DNA from: Bacillus pseudomycoides DSM 12442
GTDB taxonomy: Bacteria; Bacillota; Bacilli; Bacillales; Bacillaceae_G
Direction of reading: 5' to 3'
Assembly (NCBI RefSeq): GCF_000161455.1
Contig: NZ_CM000745.1
Span: 1,703,772 to 1,767,771, forward strand
Length of the DNA stretch: 64,000 nt
Shown piece by piece: positions 9,210 to 17,540 of this stretch. The notes beneath the pieces were generated by a model. That model did not search any database. It had not been told where the DNA came from and was given only the letters and a program-made list of their open reading frames with translations. Both the position numbers and the translations under genes were made by a program. Numbering within the stretch: position 1 is the first letter of the stretch; each line of letters opens with the position of its first letter.

Positions 9210-9692
9210 ATGGCAGCACCTATTAAGGCGATCCAGAAGCAGGGGCTAACTGAGGAAGAACAAAAGCAACAAAAGCTAGAAGGTTTAAAAGAACTTCTAG
9301 CTAATAATGAAGAAGCTTTAAATCAAATGTTTAATATTGTAGGTGAACTGAATGATATTGGGATGCTGGAAGCTGCAAATTCTATGCTTAAAGCGAAAGA
9401 ACCAATTGCAAAAATTGTTTTAGGACAAGTCACTCGTGAACCAGTTACAAATTTAATTAATAATATGCTGGGCGCTGCAGGAGCTTTAACAGAGCTTAAT
9501 CCGGAACTTACTAAAAAGCTTGTAGGTAGTGTATTAACAGGCATGGATGAAGGTAATCAGCATCTGCAAAGTAATAAAAAAGTAGGAATACTGGACCTTA
9601 TGAAGGTACTTAAGGATCCGGATATTAACCGTGCTATCGGATTCGGTCTTCATTTCTTAAAAGGTATGGGTAAAGGGTTAAAAGACGAATAG
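9210..9692 (+). CDS. DUF1641 family protein (YjgD-like)
   Basis: This 160-residue soluble, mostly helical protein follows the formate dehydrogenase gene by 15 bp, with GGAGG before its ATG. The region around residues 60-130 (KIVLGQVTREPVTNLINNML and the following LTELNPELTKKLVGSVLTGM) is typical of DUF1641. It has no signal peptide or metal motif. In Bacillus this gene regularly pairs with the formate dehydrogenase alpha subunit gene, so a subunit or assembly role is inferred. The biochemical function is not established. Confidence 0.85.
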   Translation: MAAPIKAIQKQGLTEEEQKQQKLEGLKELLANNEEALNQMFNIVGELNDIGMLEAANSMLKAKEPIAKIVLGQVTREPVTNLINNMLGAAGALTELNPELTKKLVGSVLTGMDEGNQHLQSNKKVGILDLMKVLKDPDINRAIGFGLHFLKGMGKGLKDE

Positions 9693-9750
9693 GTAAGCAA
9701 CAATAATATTATTTCATATGTTGTATGCATGTTTGAAATAATGCCAAAAG

Positions 9751-9802
9751 ATGAGCCTTTTCGTTTAATTATTTGAGTGAATAATTTAGACGAAAAGGTC
9801 AT
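9751..9802 (+). terminator. Terminator after the fdhF-DUF1641 operon
   Basis: Long arms (ATGAGCCTTTTCGTTTAATT and its near-complement ending AGACGAAAAGGTCAT) pair with few mismatches and are followed by TTTTG. Confidence 0.75.
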
Positions 9803-9871
9803 TTTGTTACAATGTTTATGATGAAGTAGTATTCGGGAAATTAATATTGATTAACTGGGAGGAATGAGAGT

Positions 9872-10216
9872 ATGTCAAAAATGGTGCATGAATTTAATGA
9901 TATGATACGAAAGCTTAGAAAAGATTTGTTCGGAAAGGGACCAGAACGAATTCATACTGTATTTGCTGAGAATATGGCTATTGCCACACTTTATGGAAAT
10001 TTGACACCTACTGAGAAATTCATTTCGGGAACTATGGATGGTGCGGAAATGGTTCATATGGCTCGAACGAAAATGATTCAGGAGGTTTATGCTGTCAATT
10101 CTCGTGAACATTTGGAGGAACTTGTTGGGGCAAAATTAGTTCATCTGTTTTCGGATATGAAAGTGGAAGAAGATATTGCAGTTTCAGTCTTTGTCTTTGA
10201 TAAAAATATAACGTGA
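9872..10216 (+). CDS. DUF2294 family protein
   Basis: This small 114-residue protein has the DUF2294 look. It has an N-terminal HEFNDMIRKLRKDLFGKGPE helix, a conserved LYGNLTPTEKFI strand region and a C-terminal LVGAKLVHLFSDM stretch. The ribosome site GGGAGG lies before ATG 9872. It sits just upstream of fdhD (16 bp gap), probably as one transcript. DUF2294 genes often neighbour formate or molybdenum genes in Bacillus and acetogens, but no reaction is known. No cofactor-binding motif is visible. Confidence 0.75.
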   Translation: MSKMVHEFNDMIRKLRKDLFGKGPERIHTVFAENMAIATLYGNLTPTEKFISGTMDGAEMVHMARTKMIQEVYAVNSREHLEELVGAKLVHLFSDMKVEEDIAVSVFVFDKNIT

Positions 10217-10232
10217 GAGAAGGATACTGATC

Positions 10233-11030
10233 GTGAAATCGATACAGGTGGAACGGGGGATTTTCCGTTATGAACAAGGGGAATTTAAACAAATAGAGGA
10301 CAGCATTGTAACAGAGTTTCCAGTGACGGTTAAAATTAACGGACAGGAATTTGTTACAATGGTTAGTACTCCAGAGTATATTGAAGATATGGTAATAGGC
10401 TTTTTAGCCTCTGAAGGTATAATCCGAAAGTATGAAGATATTGATGAAATATGGGTACAGGAGAAAGAAGGATATGTACATGTAAAAACGACAAAAATCA
10501 ATCCTTATTATCGTGATATCCAAAATAAGCGTTATATTACTTCATGCTGTGGAATGAGTAGGCAAGGATTTGTTTTCGCAAACGATGCGCTGACTGCGAA
10601 GAAGATGAATGATATTCGCGTAAAGATCACTACTCAGGATTGTTTTCGATTAATGAATGATATGCAGCAATCTGCGGCTACTTTTCAACATACAGGCGGC
10701 GTTCATAATGCAGCTTTATGCGATGTGAATGGGATTATTTTAAGCCGAATGGATATAGGAAGACATAATGCTTTAGATAAAATTTACGGCTATTGTTTAA
10801 AAAATAACATTTCTATTGGTGATAAAATTATTGTTTTTAGTGGCCGTATATCTTCAGAGATTCTATTGAAAGTTGCGAAAATTGGCTGTGAAATAATATT
10901 GTCAAAATCCGCTCCAACTGAGTTAGCATTGCAGCTAGCAGAAGAATTGGGGATTACTACAATAGGTTTCATTCGGAATCAATCTTTAAATGTATATACT
11001 CATCCAGAGCGGGTTGTAAATATTAAATAA
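10233..11030 (+). CDS. fdhD: Formate dehydrogenase accessory sulfurtransferase FdhD
   Basis: The 265-residue FdhD moves sulfur from a cysteine desulfurase to the molybdenum cofactor and is needed for formate dehydrogenase activity. The conserved loop is TSCCGMSRQG, with adjacent Cys105-Cys106. The usual CxxC spacing (as in E. coli FdhD) is replaced, with Ser at the second position, as I recall for other Bacillus FdhD proteins. HTGGVHNAAL, DIGRHNALDKIYGY and SGRISSEILLKVAKIGCEII are the other strong family blocks. The start is GTG 10233, after GAGAGAAGGA. It lies between the DUF2294 gene and moaA. Confidence 0.93.
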   Translation: MKSIQVERGIFRYEQGEFKQIEDSIVTEFPVTVKINGQEFVTMVSTPEYIEDMVIGFLASEGIIRKYEDIDEIWVQEKEGYVHVKTTKINPYYRDIQNKRYITSCCGMSRQGFVFANDALTAKKMNDIRVKITTQDCFRLMNDMQQSAATFQHTGGVHNAALCDVNGIILSRMDIGRHNALDKIYGYCLKNNISIGDKIIVFSGRISSEILLKVAKIGCEIILSKSAPTELALQLAEELGITTIGFIRNQSLNVYTHPERVVNIK

Positions 11031-11074
11031 AACTTGTACGGAATTATAAAATATGTAGAAGCGAGGCAATAAAC

Positions 11075-12091
11075 ATGAAATCCGTCACATTAGACAAATT
11101 GCACCGTCCTTTAAAGGATTTACGTATTTCTGTTACCGATCGCTGTAATTTTCGCTGTCGATATTGTATGCCAGAGGAAATATTTGGTCGTGATTATTCT
11201 TTTTTGTCTAATGATAAAATTTTATCTTTTGATGAAATTGAAAGGATAGCGCGTATTTTCGTTTCTTTAGGTGTAAGAAAGTTGCGTATTACTGGGGGAG
11301 AGCCTTTACTTCGGAAAAACCTTCCTGAATTAATCGAGCGACTTAACAAGATTGATGGAGTAGAGGATATTGGTTTAACTACAAATGGATCACTACTTAA
11401 GAAGTTTGCTCCGGATTTATATAAGGCGGGTTTATCGCGTGTGACAGTTAGTTTAGATTCTTTAGACGAAGAGCGTTTCTCTTATTTAAATGGGAATAGA
11501 AGTAAAGTAAAAACGGTTCTTGCAGGAATACAGGTTGCAGCGGAAGTCGGGATGAAAATTAAAATGAACATGGTTGTTCAAAAAGGAAAAAATGAACAAG
11601 ACATCGTTCAGATGGCGCAATACTTTAAAGAGAATAAGCATATTCTTCGGTTTATTGAATATATGGATGTCGGAAATTTTAACGGCTGGGAATTAGGCGA
11701 GGTAGTCTCTAAACAAGAAATATTAGAGATGATTCATAAAGTTATGCCGCTTGAACGAATTGAAGCGAACTATCCTGGTGAAGTTGCTACTCGCTATCGT
11801 TATATCGGTAGCGATGAGGAAATAGGAATTATTTCATCTGTAACAGATTCTTTTTGTTCATCATGTACAAGAGCTCGTATTTCTGCAGAAGGAAAATTAT
11901 ATACTTGTTTGTTTGCTTCTAAAGGAAACGATCTTAGAGAATTACTTCGCTCTGGATATACCGATGAGGAGATTACTGATGTTATTCGTGACATTTGGAA
12001 TAATCGTTCAGATCGCTATTCAGATGAACGGCTAAGTAATACAAATAAAAAAGCATTACCGAAAATTGAAATGTCGCATATTGGTGGTTGA
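11075..12091 (+). CDS. moaA: GTP 3',8-cyclase MoaA
   Basis: This radical SAM enzyme converts GTP to 3',8-cyclo-GTP, the first step of molybdenum cofactor synthesis. The N-terminal cluster motif is CNFRCRYC, followed by LRITGGEPLLR. The C-terminal second [4Fe-4S] site is CSSCTRARIS...LYTC. The protein ends in the Gly-Gly tail (SHIGG) typical of active MoaA. The length is 338 residues, normal for the family. A ribosome site (GAAGCGAGG) precedes the ATG. moaC, the next enzyme of the pathway, is not in the window. Confidence 0.96.
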   Translation: MKSVTLDKLHRPLKDLRISVTDRCNFRCRYCMPEEIFGRDYSFLSNDKILSFDEIERIARIFVSLGVRKLRITGGEPLLRKNLPELIERLNKIDGVEDIGLTTNGSLLKKFAPDLYKAGLSRVTVSLDSLDEERFSYLNGNRSKVKTVLAGIQVAAEVGMKIKMNMVVQKGKNEQDIVQMAQYFKENKHILRFIEYMDVGNFNGWELGEVVSKQEILEMIHKVMPLERIEANYPGEVATRYRYIGSDEEIGIISSVTDSFCSSCTRARISAEGKLYTCLFASKGNDLRELLRSGYTDEEITDVIRDIWNNRSDRYSDERLSNTNKKALPKIEMSHIGG

Positions 12092-12103
12092 GAAATCACT
12101 ATG

Positions 12104-12130
12104 AAAGAAGGCTGTTCGTAGCTTCTTTTT
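12104..12130 (+). terminator. Terminator after moaA
   Basis: AAAGAAGGCT pairs with AGCTTCTTT with a one-base bulge, followed by a T-run. Confidence 0.65.
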
Positions 12131-12228
12131 GTTAAAGTAAGTAGTGGAAAGTGTGCAAGTTTTGCAGATTTTCTATTGTATAGTAAAAGTGATGATTGAT
12201 ATCTCTGTAAGAGAAATGCAGGGAGATT

Positions 12229-12281
12229 AAGCAGCATTCAAAAACCCTTATTATGTTAAGGGTTTTTGAAGCTGCTTTTTT
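12229..12281 (+). terminator. Strong intrinsic terminator in the leader of the formate/nitrite transporter gene
   Basis: CAAAAACCCTTA pairs perfectly with TAAGGGTTTTTG, and the outer arms AAGCAGC and GCTGCTT extend the stem to 19 bp before a T-run. It ends about 12 nt before the ribosome site of the 12307 gene. moaA already has its own terminator at 12104-12130, so this second one looks like a leader attenuator rather than an operon end. Confidence 0.7.
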
Positions 12282-12306
12282 AATTGGAAAAATGGAGGAA
12301 TTGGTT

Positions 12307-13101
12307 ATGTCATTTCATAAACCGGAACAAATCGCTGAGCTTGTGATTGAATCCGGTGTTCAAAAGGTAAGGCAATCGCTATCCGCAATGCTTATTCTTG
12401 GATTTTTAGGAGGAGCATTCATTTCGTTAGGATTTTTGCTTAATATTCGCGTTCTAGGCAATGTACCTCAGCAATGGGGAAGTTTAGTAAATTTTATAGG
12501 AGGAGCGGTTTTTCCTATAGGTCTTATGCTCGTAGTCTTAGCAGGAGGAGAATTAATTACGGGAAACATGATGTCACTGTCCATGGCACTTTATGCACGA
12601 AAAATTTCATTGAAAAATGTGTTGAATAACTGGGTTTGGATAACTTTAACTAACTTTGTCGGTGCACTTTTCGTAGCTTATTGTTTCGGCCACCTTGGCG
12701 GGCTAACAGAGGGGGCGTATTTAAATAAAACGATCGCGATAGCTCAAGATAAGTTACATGAATCGTTTGGGAGAACGTTAATTTTAGCAATTGGTTGTAA
12801 CTGGCTCGTTTGCCTTGCGATTTGGTTAGCTTATGGAACGAACGATTTGATTGGAAAGATTGTTGGAATTTGGATTCCGATTATGGCCTTTGTAGTAATT
12901 GGATTTCAGCAAGTAGTAGCAAATATGTTTGTTATTTCAGCAGTTATTTTTGCTGGTCATCTTACGTGGATGGATCTTGCTAAAAACTTTGTTCCTGTCT
13001 TTATCGGAAATGTAATTGGTGGAGCTGGATTTGTTGGGTTTGCTTATTTTTCTTGTTATCAGAAACAAAGTGCTACAGAGAAAGATGTATTGAGAAAATG
13101 A
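12307..13101 (+). CDS. Formate/nitrite transporter family channel
   Basis: The 264-residue integral membrane protein is of the FocA/NirC family. About six transmembrane helices are visible, for instance LILGFLGGAFISLGFLL, GGAVFPIGLMLVVLAGGEL, WVWITLTNFVGALFVAY and VGIWIPIMAFVVIGFQ. The family motif region AGGELITGNMMSL and LAIGCNWLVCLAIWLAYGT with the central His/Asn area are present. It probably moves formate or nitrite across the cell membrane, which suits its place among formate dehydrogenase and Mo-cofactor genes. ATG 12307 follows AATGGAGGAA. An in-frame ATG at 12253 falls inside the leader terminator and is rejected. Confidence 0.92.
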   Translation: MSFHKPEQIAELVIESGVQKVRQSLSAMLILGFLGGAFISLGFLLNIRVLGNVPQQWGSLVNFIGGAVFPIGLMLVVLAGGELITGNMMSLSMALYARKISLKNVLNNWVWITLTNFVGALFVAYCFGHLGGLTEGAYLNKTIAIAQDKLHESFGRTLILAIGCNWLVCLAIWLAYGTNDLIGKIVGIWIPIMAFVVIGFQQVVANMFVISAVIFAGHLTWMDLAKNFVPVFIGNVIGGAGFVGFAYFSCYQKQSATEKDVLRK

Positions 13102-13163
13102 TCGAATATGAAGCATGTTTTTTAATTAAATGATGAGTATGTACATGAAAGGAAGGCTATCTA

Positions 13164-14180
13164 ATGATAGAGCGGTATTCACGTCAACAGTTGTTCACTC
13201 CTATTGGAAGTAAAGGACAAGAGAAGATTAGAAATAAGCATGTGTTGATTGTGGGGGCAGGTGCATTAGGAAGTGCAAGTGCAGAGGCATTTGTACGTGC
13301 AGGTATTGGAAAATTAACGATTATTGATCGTGATTATGTAGAATGGAGTAATTTACAGCGGCAACAGCTTTATGTTGAACAAGATGCGATAGAAAAATTA
13401 CCAAAAGCAATTGCAGCTCAAAATCGGTTGAAACAAATCAATTCAGAGGTACAGATTAATGCTTTCGTGATGGATGCAAGAATAGAAGATATGGAAGCTT
13501 TGTTAGGCGATGTCGATATAATCATTGATGCAACAGATAATTTTGATATTCGATTTGTGATAAATGATCTATCACAAAAATATGATATTCCGTGGATTTA
13601 TGGTTCTTGTGTCGGGGGGTATGGCATGAGCTATACGATTATTCCAAAGAAAACACCGTGCTTACATTGTGTACTTAAAAGTGTTCCAGTTACAGGAGCG
13701 ACGTGTGACACAGTTGGAATTATTAGTCCCGCTGTCCAAATAGTGGCAGCATATCAAGTGACAGAAGCATTTAAAATTTTAGTGGAAGATTTCGCAGCAA
13801 TTAGAAAAACTTTTTTAATGTTTGATATATGGAGTAATCAACATCATTCTATCAAACTAGGAAAAATAAAAGCGGACAATTGTCCTTCGTGCGGACCGCA
13901 TAGAACTTATCCTTATTTATCTTATGAAAATCAAACAAAGACAGTTGTTTTATGCGGAAGAAATACGATTCAAATTAGACCGATGCATAATAGTTGTTAC
14001 AACTTTGACCAGTTAGAAAAACAACTAAAAAAACACGGGAAAGTAGATCGAAACCCGTATTTGTTATCTTGCCAACTAGAGGATTATCGTGTGGTCATTT
14101 TTCAAGATGGTCGTGTATTTATTCACGGGACAAATGAAATTCAAAAAGCGAAACAAATATACTATCGTTTATTAGGATAA
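13164..14180 (+). CDS. moeB: Molybdopterin-synthase adenylyltransferase MoeB (ThiF/MoeB family)
   Basis: This E1-like enzyme adenylates the C-terminal Gly-Gly of MoaD. The 338 residues carry the nucleotide site VGAGALGSASAEAF, the catalytic region DYVEWSNLQRQQLY, TDNFDIRFVIND, and a zinc site made of CLHC and CPSC. It lacks the rhodanese domain found in some homologues. Instead it has a C-terminal extension of about 85 residues. Downstream moeA begins 17 bp later and moaD, its substrate, is about 2 kb away in the same direction. ThiF-like substrate use cannot be excluded, but the context supports MoeB. Confidence 0.9.
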   Translation: MIERYSRQQLFTPIGSKGQEKIRNKHVLIVGAGALGSASAEAFVRAGIGKLTIIDRDYVEWSNLQRQQLYVEQDAIEKLPKAIAAQNRLKQINSEVQINAFVMDARIEDMEALLGDVDIIIDATDNFDIRFVINDLSQKYDIPWIYGSCVGGYGMSYTIIPKKTPCLHCVLKSVPVTGATCDTVGIISPAVQIVAAYQVTEAFKILVEDFAAIRKTFLMFDIWSNQHHSIKLGKIKADNCPSCGPHRTYPYLSYENQTKTVVLCGRNTIQIRPMHNSCYNFDQLEKQLKKHGKVDRNPYLLSCQLEDYRVVIFQDGRVFIHGTNEIQKAKQIYYRLLG

Positions 14181-14197
14181 CAGAAGGAGTGAGGGGA

Positions 14198-15496
14198 ATG
14201 ATGGAAAAAAGAATACCGATTGCATTTGGAGAGGCCGTCCATAAAGTAATGGAATTTGCCAATCGTGGTTTAAAAGAACTACTGCCACTTGAACTAGCTT
14301 ATGGGCGTACATTAGCAGAGGATTTAATAGCTGATCATGATGTTCCTTCCTTCAATCGCTCACCATATGATGGATTTGCTATTAGGGCAGAAGATACTGC
14401 CTGGGCAAGTTATGAGAATCCAATTTTGTTCGAAGTAATTGGCGAAATTGGGGCAGGTTCCATATTTCCTCAAGAGGTAGGTCAATTTCAAGCAGTTCGA
14501 ATCATGACGGGGGCACAAATTCCAAAAGGATGTAATGCAGTTGTGATGCTGGAACTGACCCGTCAATATGAGGATGTCGGTAAAGCCTATATGGAAGTGA
14601 AACGCTCATTCAAAAAAGGAGAAAATATTTCCTTTCAAGGTGAAGATACACGTAAAGGGACAATTCTTGCGAAGAGAGGTTCTTACATTAATCCAGGTAT
14701 TTCAGCTCTCCTTGCTACATTTGGTTACAGCGAAGTGCCAGTTGCAAAAAAGCCTGTAGTTGGAGTATTGGCGACTGGGAGTGAGCTTCTTGATGTAAAT
14801 GAATTACTACAACCTGGGAAAATTCGAAATAGTAATACGTACATGATATTGTCCCAAATTCGAAGAGCAGGGGGAAGAGTGAAATACTTTGGTAAGTTTA
14901 GTGACGATTTTGATACGTGCCACGCAGCCGTAAAAGAAGCGTTAAGTCAAGTGGATATGTTAATCACAACAGGTGGTGTTTCGGTAGGGGATTATGATTA
15001 TTTGCCAGCTATATACGAAAAATTAGGGGCATCGGTTCTTTTTAACAAAGTTGCAATGCGGCCAGGTAGCGTCACGACCGTAGCACAATTAAATAAAAAA
15101 CTATTATTTGGGTTATCAGGTAATCCTTCTGCTTGTTATGTAGGCTTTGAGTTATTCGTAAGACCTAGCATTCGTACCTATATGTTTAGTGAAAAGCCAC
15201 ATTTAAAAAAAGAAAAAGCATTACTAGGAGAAGATTTTTTAAAACCTAATCCATTTACAAGGTTTGTACGAGCAAAGCTCAAATATAACGAAGGACAAGT
15301 AATCGCCTATCCATCAGGGTTTGATAAGTCTAGTGCGGTTTCTTCATTAGCTGAATCAAATGCTTTTATCGTACTCCCAGGCGGTACAAGAGGATATAAG
15401 AAAGGGATGTTCGTAGAGGTTCTCTTATTAGAAGATAATCAAGGCAGTGAATGGCCTTGGATCAATATTATTCCATCCTATAAAGTGAAACTTTAA
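14198..15496 (+). CDS. moeA: Molybdopterin molybdenumtransferase MoeA
   Basis: The 432-residue MoeA inserts molybdate into adenylated molybdopterin. Visible blocks are FNRSPYDGFAIRAEDT, VRIMTGAQIPKGCNAVVMLE, VGVLATGSEL, ITTGGVSVGDYDYLP and LFGLSGNPSACYVGFELFV. ATG 14198 is placed correctly after AAGGAG; the alternative GTG 14189 overlaps that site. The end is unusual. The last five codons and the stop lie inside a bcr1 repeat that begins at 15480, so the original C-terminal residues may have been replaced. The catalytic core is intact. Confidence 0.94.
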   Translation: MMEKRIPIAFGEAVHKVMEFANRGLKELLPLELAYGRTLAEDLIADHDVPSFNRSPYDGFAIRAEDTAWASYENPILFEVIGEIGAGSIFPQEVGQFQAVRIMTGAQIPKGCNAVVMLELTRQYEDVGKAYMEVKRSFKKGENISFQGEDTRKGTILAKRGSYINPGISALLATFGYSEVPVAKKPVVGVLATGSELLDVNELLQPGKIRNSNTYMILSQIRRAGGRVKYFGKFSDDFDTCHAAVKEALSQVDMLITTGGVSVGDYDYLPAIYEKLGASVLFNKVAMRPGSVTTVAQLNKKLLFGLSGNPSACYVGFELFVRPSIRTYMFSEKPHLKKEKALLGEDFLKPNPFTRFVRAKLKYNEGQVIAYPSGFDKSSAVSSLAESNAFIVLPGGTRGYKKGMFVEVLLLEDNQGSEWPWINIIPSYKVKL

Positions 15497-15631
15497 TCAG
15501 TGGGGGATGGCCCCCCACTGATTATTAGTTGAACCAATCAGGCTTTTACGGGCAGTTGATCTCCCACCTAACCTTTTTGTTTTCGCTGAGTTTTGAGGTG
15601 GAGTCTTACTGCACGCAAATAGCGGGATAAA
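15480..15631 (-). repeat. bcr1 repeat, copy A (reverse orientation)
   Basis: This 152-bp element is bounded by ATAAA on both sides (TTTAT on the minus strand). It is the reverse complement of the copies at 27139, 31504 and 59577. It holds the signature hairpin CAGTGGGGG / CCCCCCACTG and the ACGGGCAGT...ACTGCACGCAAATAGCGGG ends. bcr1 is described as a mobile repeat of the B. cereus group with TTTAT at its borders. Here it lies between moeA and moaE and overlaps the moeA stop. Confidence 0.88.
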
Positions 15632-15666
15632 TAATAGAGCTTTAAAACAAGAGGAGGATCATGTTG

Positions 15667-16131
15667 ATGGGACAAGTATTATTTGAAATTGTAGAAACTC
15701 CTATTTTAGTCGAAGAAGTAACGAATAAGGTAGCAAGAAGAGAAGCAGGTGCCATTACAACATTTATTGGAACAGTAAGAGAATTGACAAAGGGAAAAAG
15801 AACTTTGCATTTAGAGTATGAAGCGTATAAACCAATGGCAATAAAAATGCTTACTCAAATTGGTGAAGAAATTAAGAAGAGTTGGCCGGGTGCAAAGATA
15901 GCAATTATACATCGAGTGGGACGACTAGAAATAATGGATATTGCAGTTGTAATTGCAGTGTCGTCGCCGCATCGTAAAGTTGCCTACGAAGCGAATGAAT
16001 ACGCAATTGAACGCATAAAACAAATCGTCCCAATTTGGAAAAAAGAATTTTGGGAAGATGGAACAAAGTGGATTGGAGATCAGCTTGAAAATACGCCGTA
16101 CCCGGAAGGGGAACCAAAGAAGGAAGAGTGA
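15667..16131 (+). CDS. moaE: Molybdopterin synthase catalytic subunit MoaE
   Basis: The 154-residue large subunit of molybdopterin synthase transfers sulfur from MoaD to precursor Z. Typical blocks are EAGAITTFIGTVRELTKGK, LEYEAYKPMAIKML, IAIIHRVGRLEIMDIAVVIA and the catalytic-lysine region VPIWKKEFWEDGTKWIGDQ. Two ATGs are possible (15661 and 15667). The second has the better spacing to GGAGG. The gene follows a bcr1 element and precedes moaD by 4 bp. Confidence 0.93.
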   Translation: MGQVLFEIVETPILVEEVTNKVARREAGAITTFIGTVRELTKGKRTLHLEYEAYKPMAIKMLTQIGEEIKKSWPGAKIAIIHRVGRLEIMDIAVVIAVSSPHRKVAYEANEYAIERIKQIVPIWKKEFWEDGTKWIGDQLENTPYPEGEPKKEE

Positions 16132-16135
16132 GAAG

Positions 16136-16372
16136 ATGATTACAATTTTACTGTTCGCAAATTTGCGAGAGGAAGTCGGCTCAGACCAATTAGTAATAAT
16201 AGAAAAACAAAAGATTAGTGTTCATCAATTAAAAGAATGGCTTAAAGATAGTTATCATTTACAATCGTTGGATAGAGTCATGGTGGCTATCAACGAAGAA
16301 TTTGTAACTGACGAACATATTGTAAAATCCGGAGATAACGTTGCGTTTATGCCACCTGTAAGTGGAGGATAA
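16136..16372 (+). CDS. moaD: Molybdopterin synthase sulfur-carrier subunit MoaD
   Basis: This small ubiquitin-like protein of 78 residues ends in PPVSGG. The terminal Gly-Gly is adenylated by MoeB and then carries a thiocarboxylate to MoaE. ATG 16136 is 4 bp after the moaE stop, with AAGGAAGAG as ribosome site. The same frame is open further upstream inside moaE, but MoaD proteins start with a strand like MITILLFANLREE, which fits here. Confidence 0.93.
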   Translation: MITILLFANLREEVGSDQLVIIEKQKISVHQLKEWLKDSYHLQSLDRVMVAINEEFVTDEHIVKSGDNVAFMPPVSGG

Positions 16373-16422
16373 TGTTGTTTGTACTAAAAATTATCAAATA
16401 AAAATGAAAAGGACTGAGATTT

Positions 16423-17508
16423 ATGCTTACTCATGAACAAATTATGAAAGTTCTAAGCCATGTTCAGGATCCAGAGTTGCACAAAAGTATCGTGGAATTA
16501 AACATGGTAAGAAATATTCAAATTGACGGCACACATATTTACCTTGAAGTTATTTTAACGATTCAAGGTTGTCCATTAAAGGCAAAAATTCAACAAGATA
16601 TTGAAGACTCTCTTCGGAACATTGGAGCCTCTAAGGTGTCTTTGACTTTCGGCTCCATGACACCGGAAGAGCGGGCTGCATTAACAGAAACTTTAAAGAA
16701 AAATTCTAGAACGGAAACCGGCATGCCTAGTATATTGCGATCAGATTCAGGTGTACGTTTTATTGCTGTGACAAGTGGAAAAGGTGGAGTCGGAAAATCA
16801 ACTGTGACGATTAACCTTGCTACTGCTTTAGCCCGTATGGGGAAAAAGGTTGGGATTTTAGATGCAGATATATATGGATTCAGTATCCCTGCTATGATGG
16901 AAGCTAATCAAAAGCCAATAATGATAGATCAGACAGCGATTCCGGTCGTTAGCCACGACGTTAAAATTATGTCAATGGGATTTTTTACAGAGGGTAATAA
17001 CCCAGTTATGTGGCGAGGGCCAATGTTAAACAAATGGATTCAAAATTTCATTGCCAATACTCATTGGGGAGAATTAGATTATCTTCTTCTTGATTTGCCT
17101 CCTGGCACAGGAGATGTCGCGATTGATGTGGCTGCGATGATTCCTCATGCGAAGGAAATTATAGTTACGACTCCTCATAGTGTAGCTTCGTTTGTTGCTT
17201 CCAGAGTAGGGGTAATGGCAAAGCATACAAAACACGATATTTTAGGTATCGTTGAGAATATGGCATATTATGAGGAACAAGATGGTTCAAGGAATTATCT
17301 CTTTGGGAAGGGTGGCGGCGAAATGTTAGCAGAACAACTGCAAACAGAAGTGATGGCACAAATACCTTTTGCAAAGCCTGAAGAAAATAAAGGTTCGTCC
17401 GTATATGACGAAGATTCGCTTGTTGGAGAGATGTTTACATCTTTAGCTCAAGATCTTATCTACAAATGGAAATTAAATATCAACATAGTAAAAGAACGGA
17501 ACTTTTAA
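16423..17508 (+). CDS. Mrp/ApbC-type P-loop ATPase (Fe-S carrier family)
   Basis: This 361-residue protein has an N-terminal MIP18/DUF59 domain (about residues 1-90). A ParA/Mrp ATPase follows, with the deviant Walker A FIAVTSGKGGVGKSTVTIN, the DADIYGFSIPAMM block and LLLDLPPGTGDVAID. The family loads or carries Fe-S clusters. It differs from most ApbC/Nbp35 proteins in lacking the CxxC cluster motif after ENM; here ENMAYYEEQDGSRNYLFG has no cysteine. Cluster binding through the usual dimer site is therefore doubtful. It sits 50 bp after moaD, so a role in maturing the Fe-S/Mo formate dehydrogenase is an attractive inference. Confidence 0.85.
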   Translation: MLTHEQIMKVLSHVQDPELHKSIVELNMVRNIQIDGTHIYLEVILTIQGCPLKAKIQQDIEDSLRNIGASKVSLTFGSMTPEERAALTETLKKNSRTETGMPSILRSDSGVRFIAVTSGKGGVGKSTVTINLATALARMGKKVGILDADIYGFSIPAMMEANQKPIMIDQTAIPVVSHDVKIMSMGFFTEGNNPVMWRGPMLNKWIQNFIANTHWGELDYLLLDLPPGTGDVAIDVAAMIPHAKEIIVTTPHSVASFVASRVGVMAKHTKHDILGIVENMAYYEEQDGSRNYLFGKGGGEMLAEQLQTEVMAQIPFAKPEENKGSSVYDEDSLVGEMFTSLAQDLIYKWKLNINIVKERNF

Positions 17509-17540
17509 AAGAGAGGGATATAAGGAGGGATTTTAATAGA

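Noticed and set aside
12253..12306. ATG start extending the formate/nitrite transporter by 18 residues
   Set aside because: The codons lie in the leader terminator. ATG 12307 has a clear GGAGGAA site.
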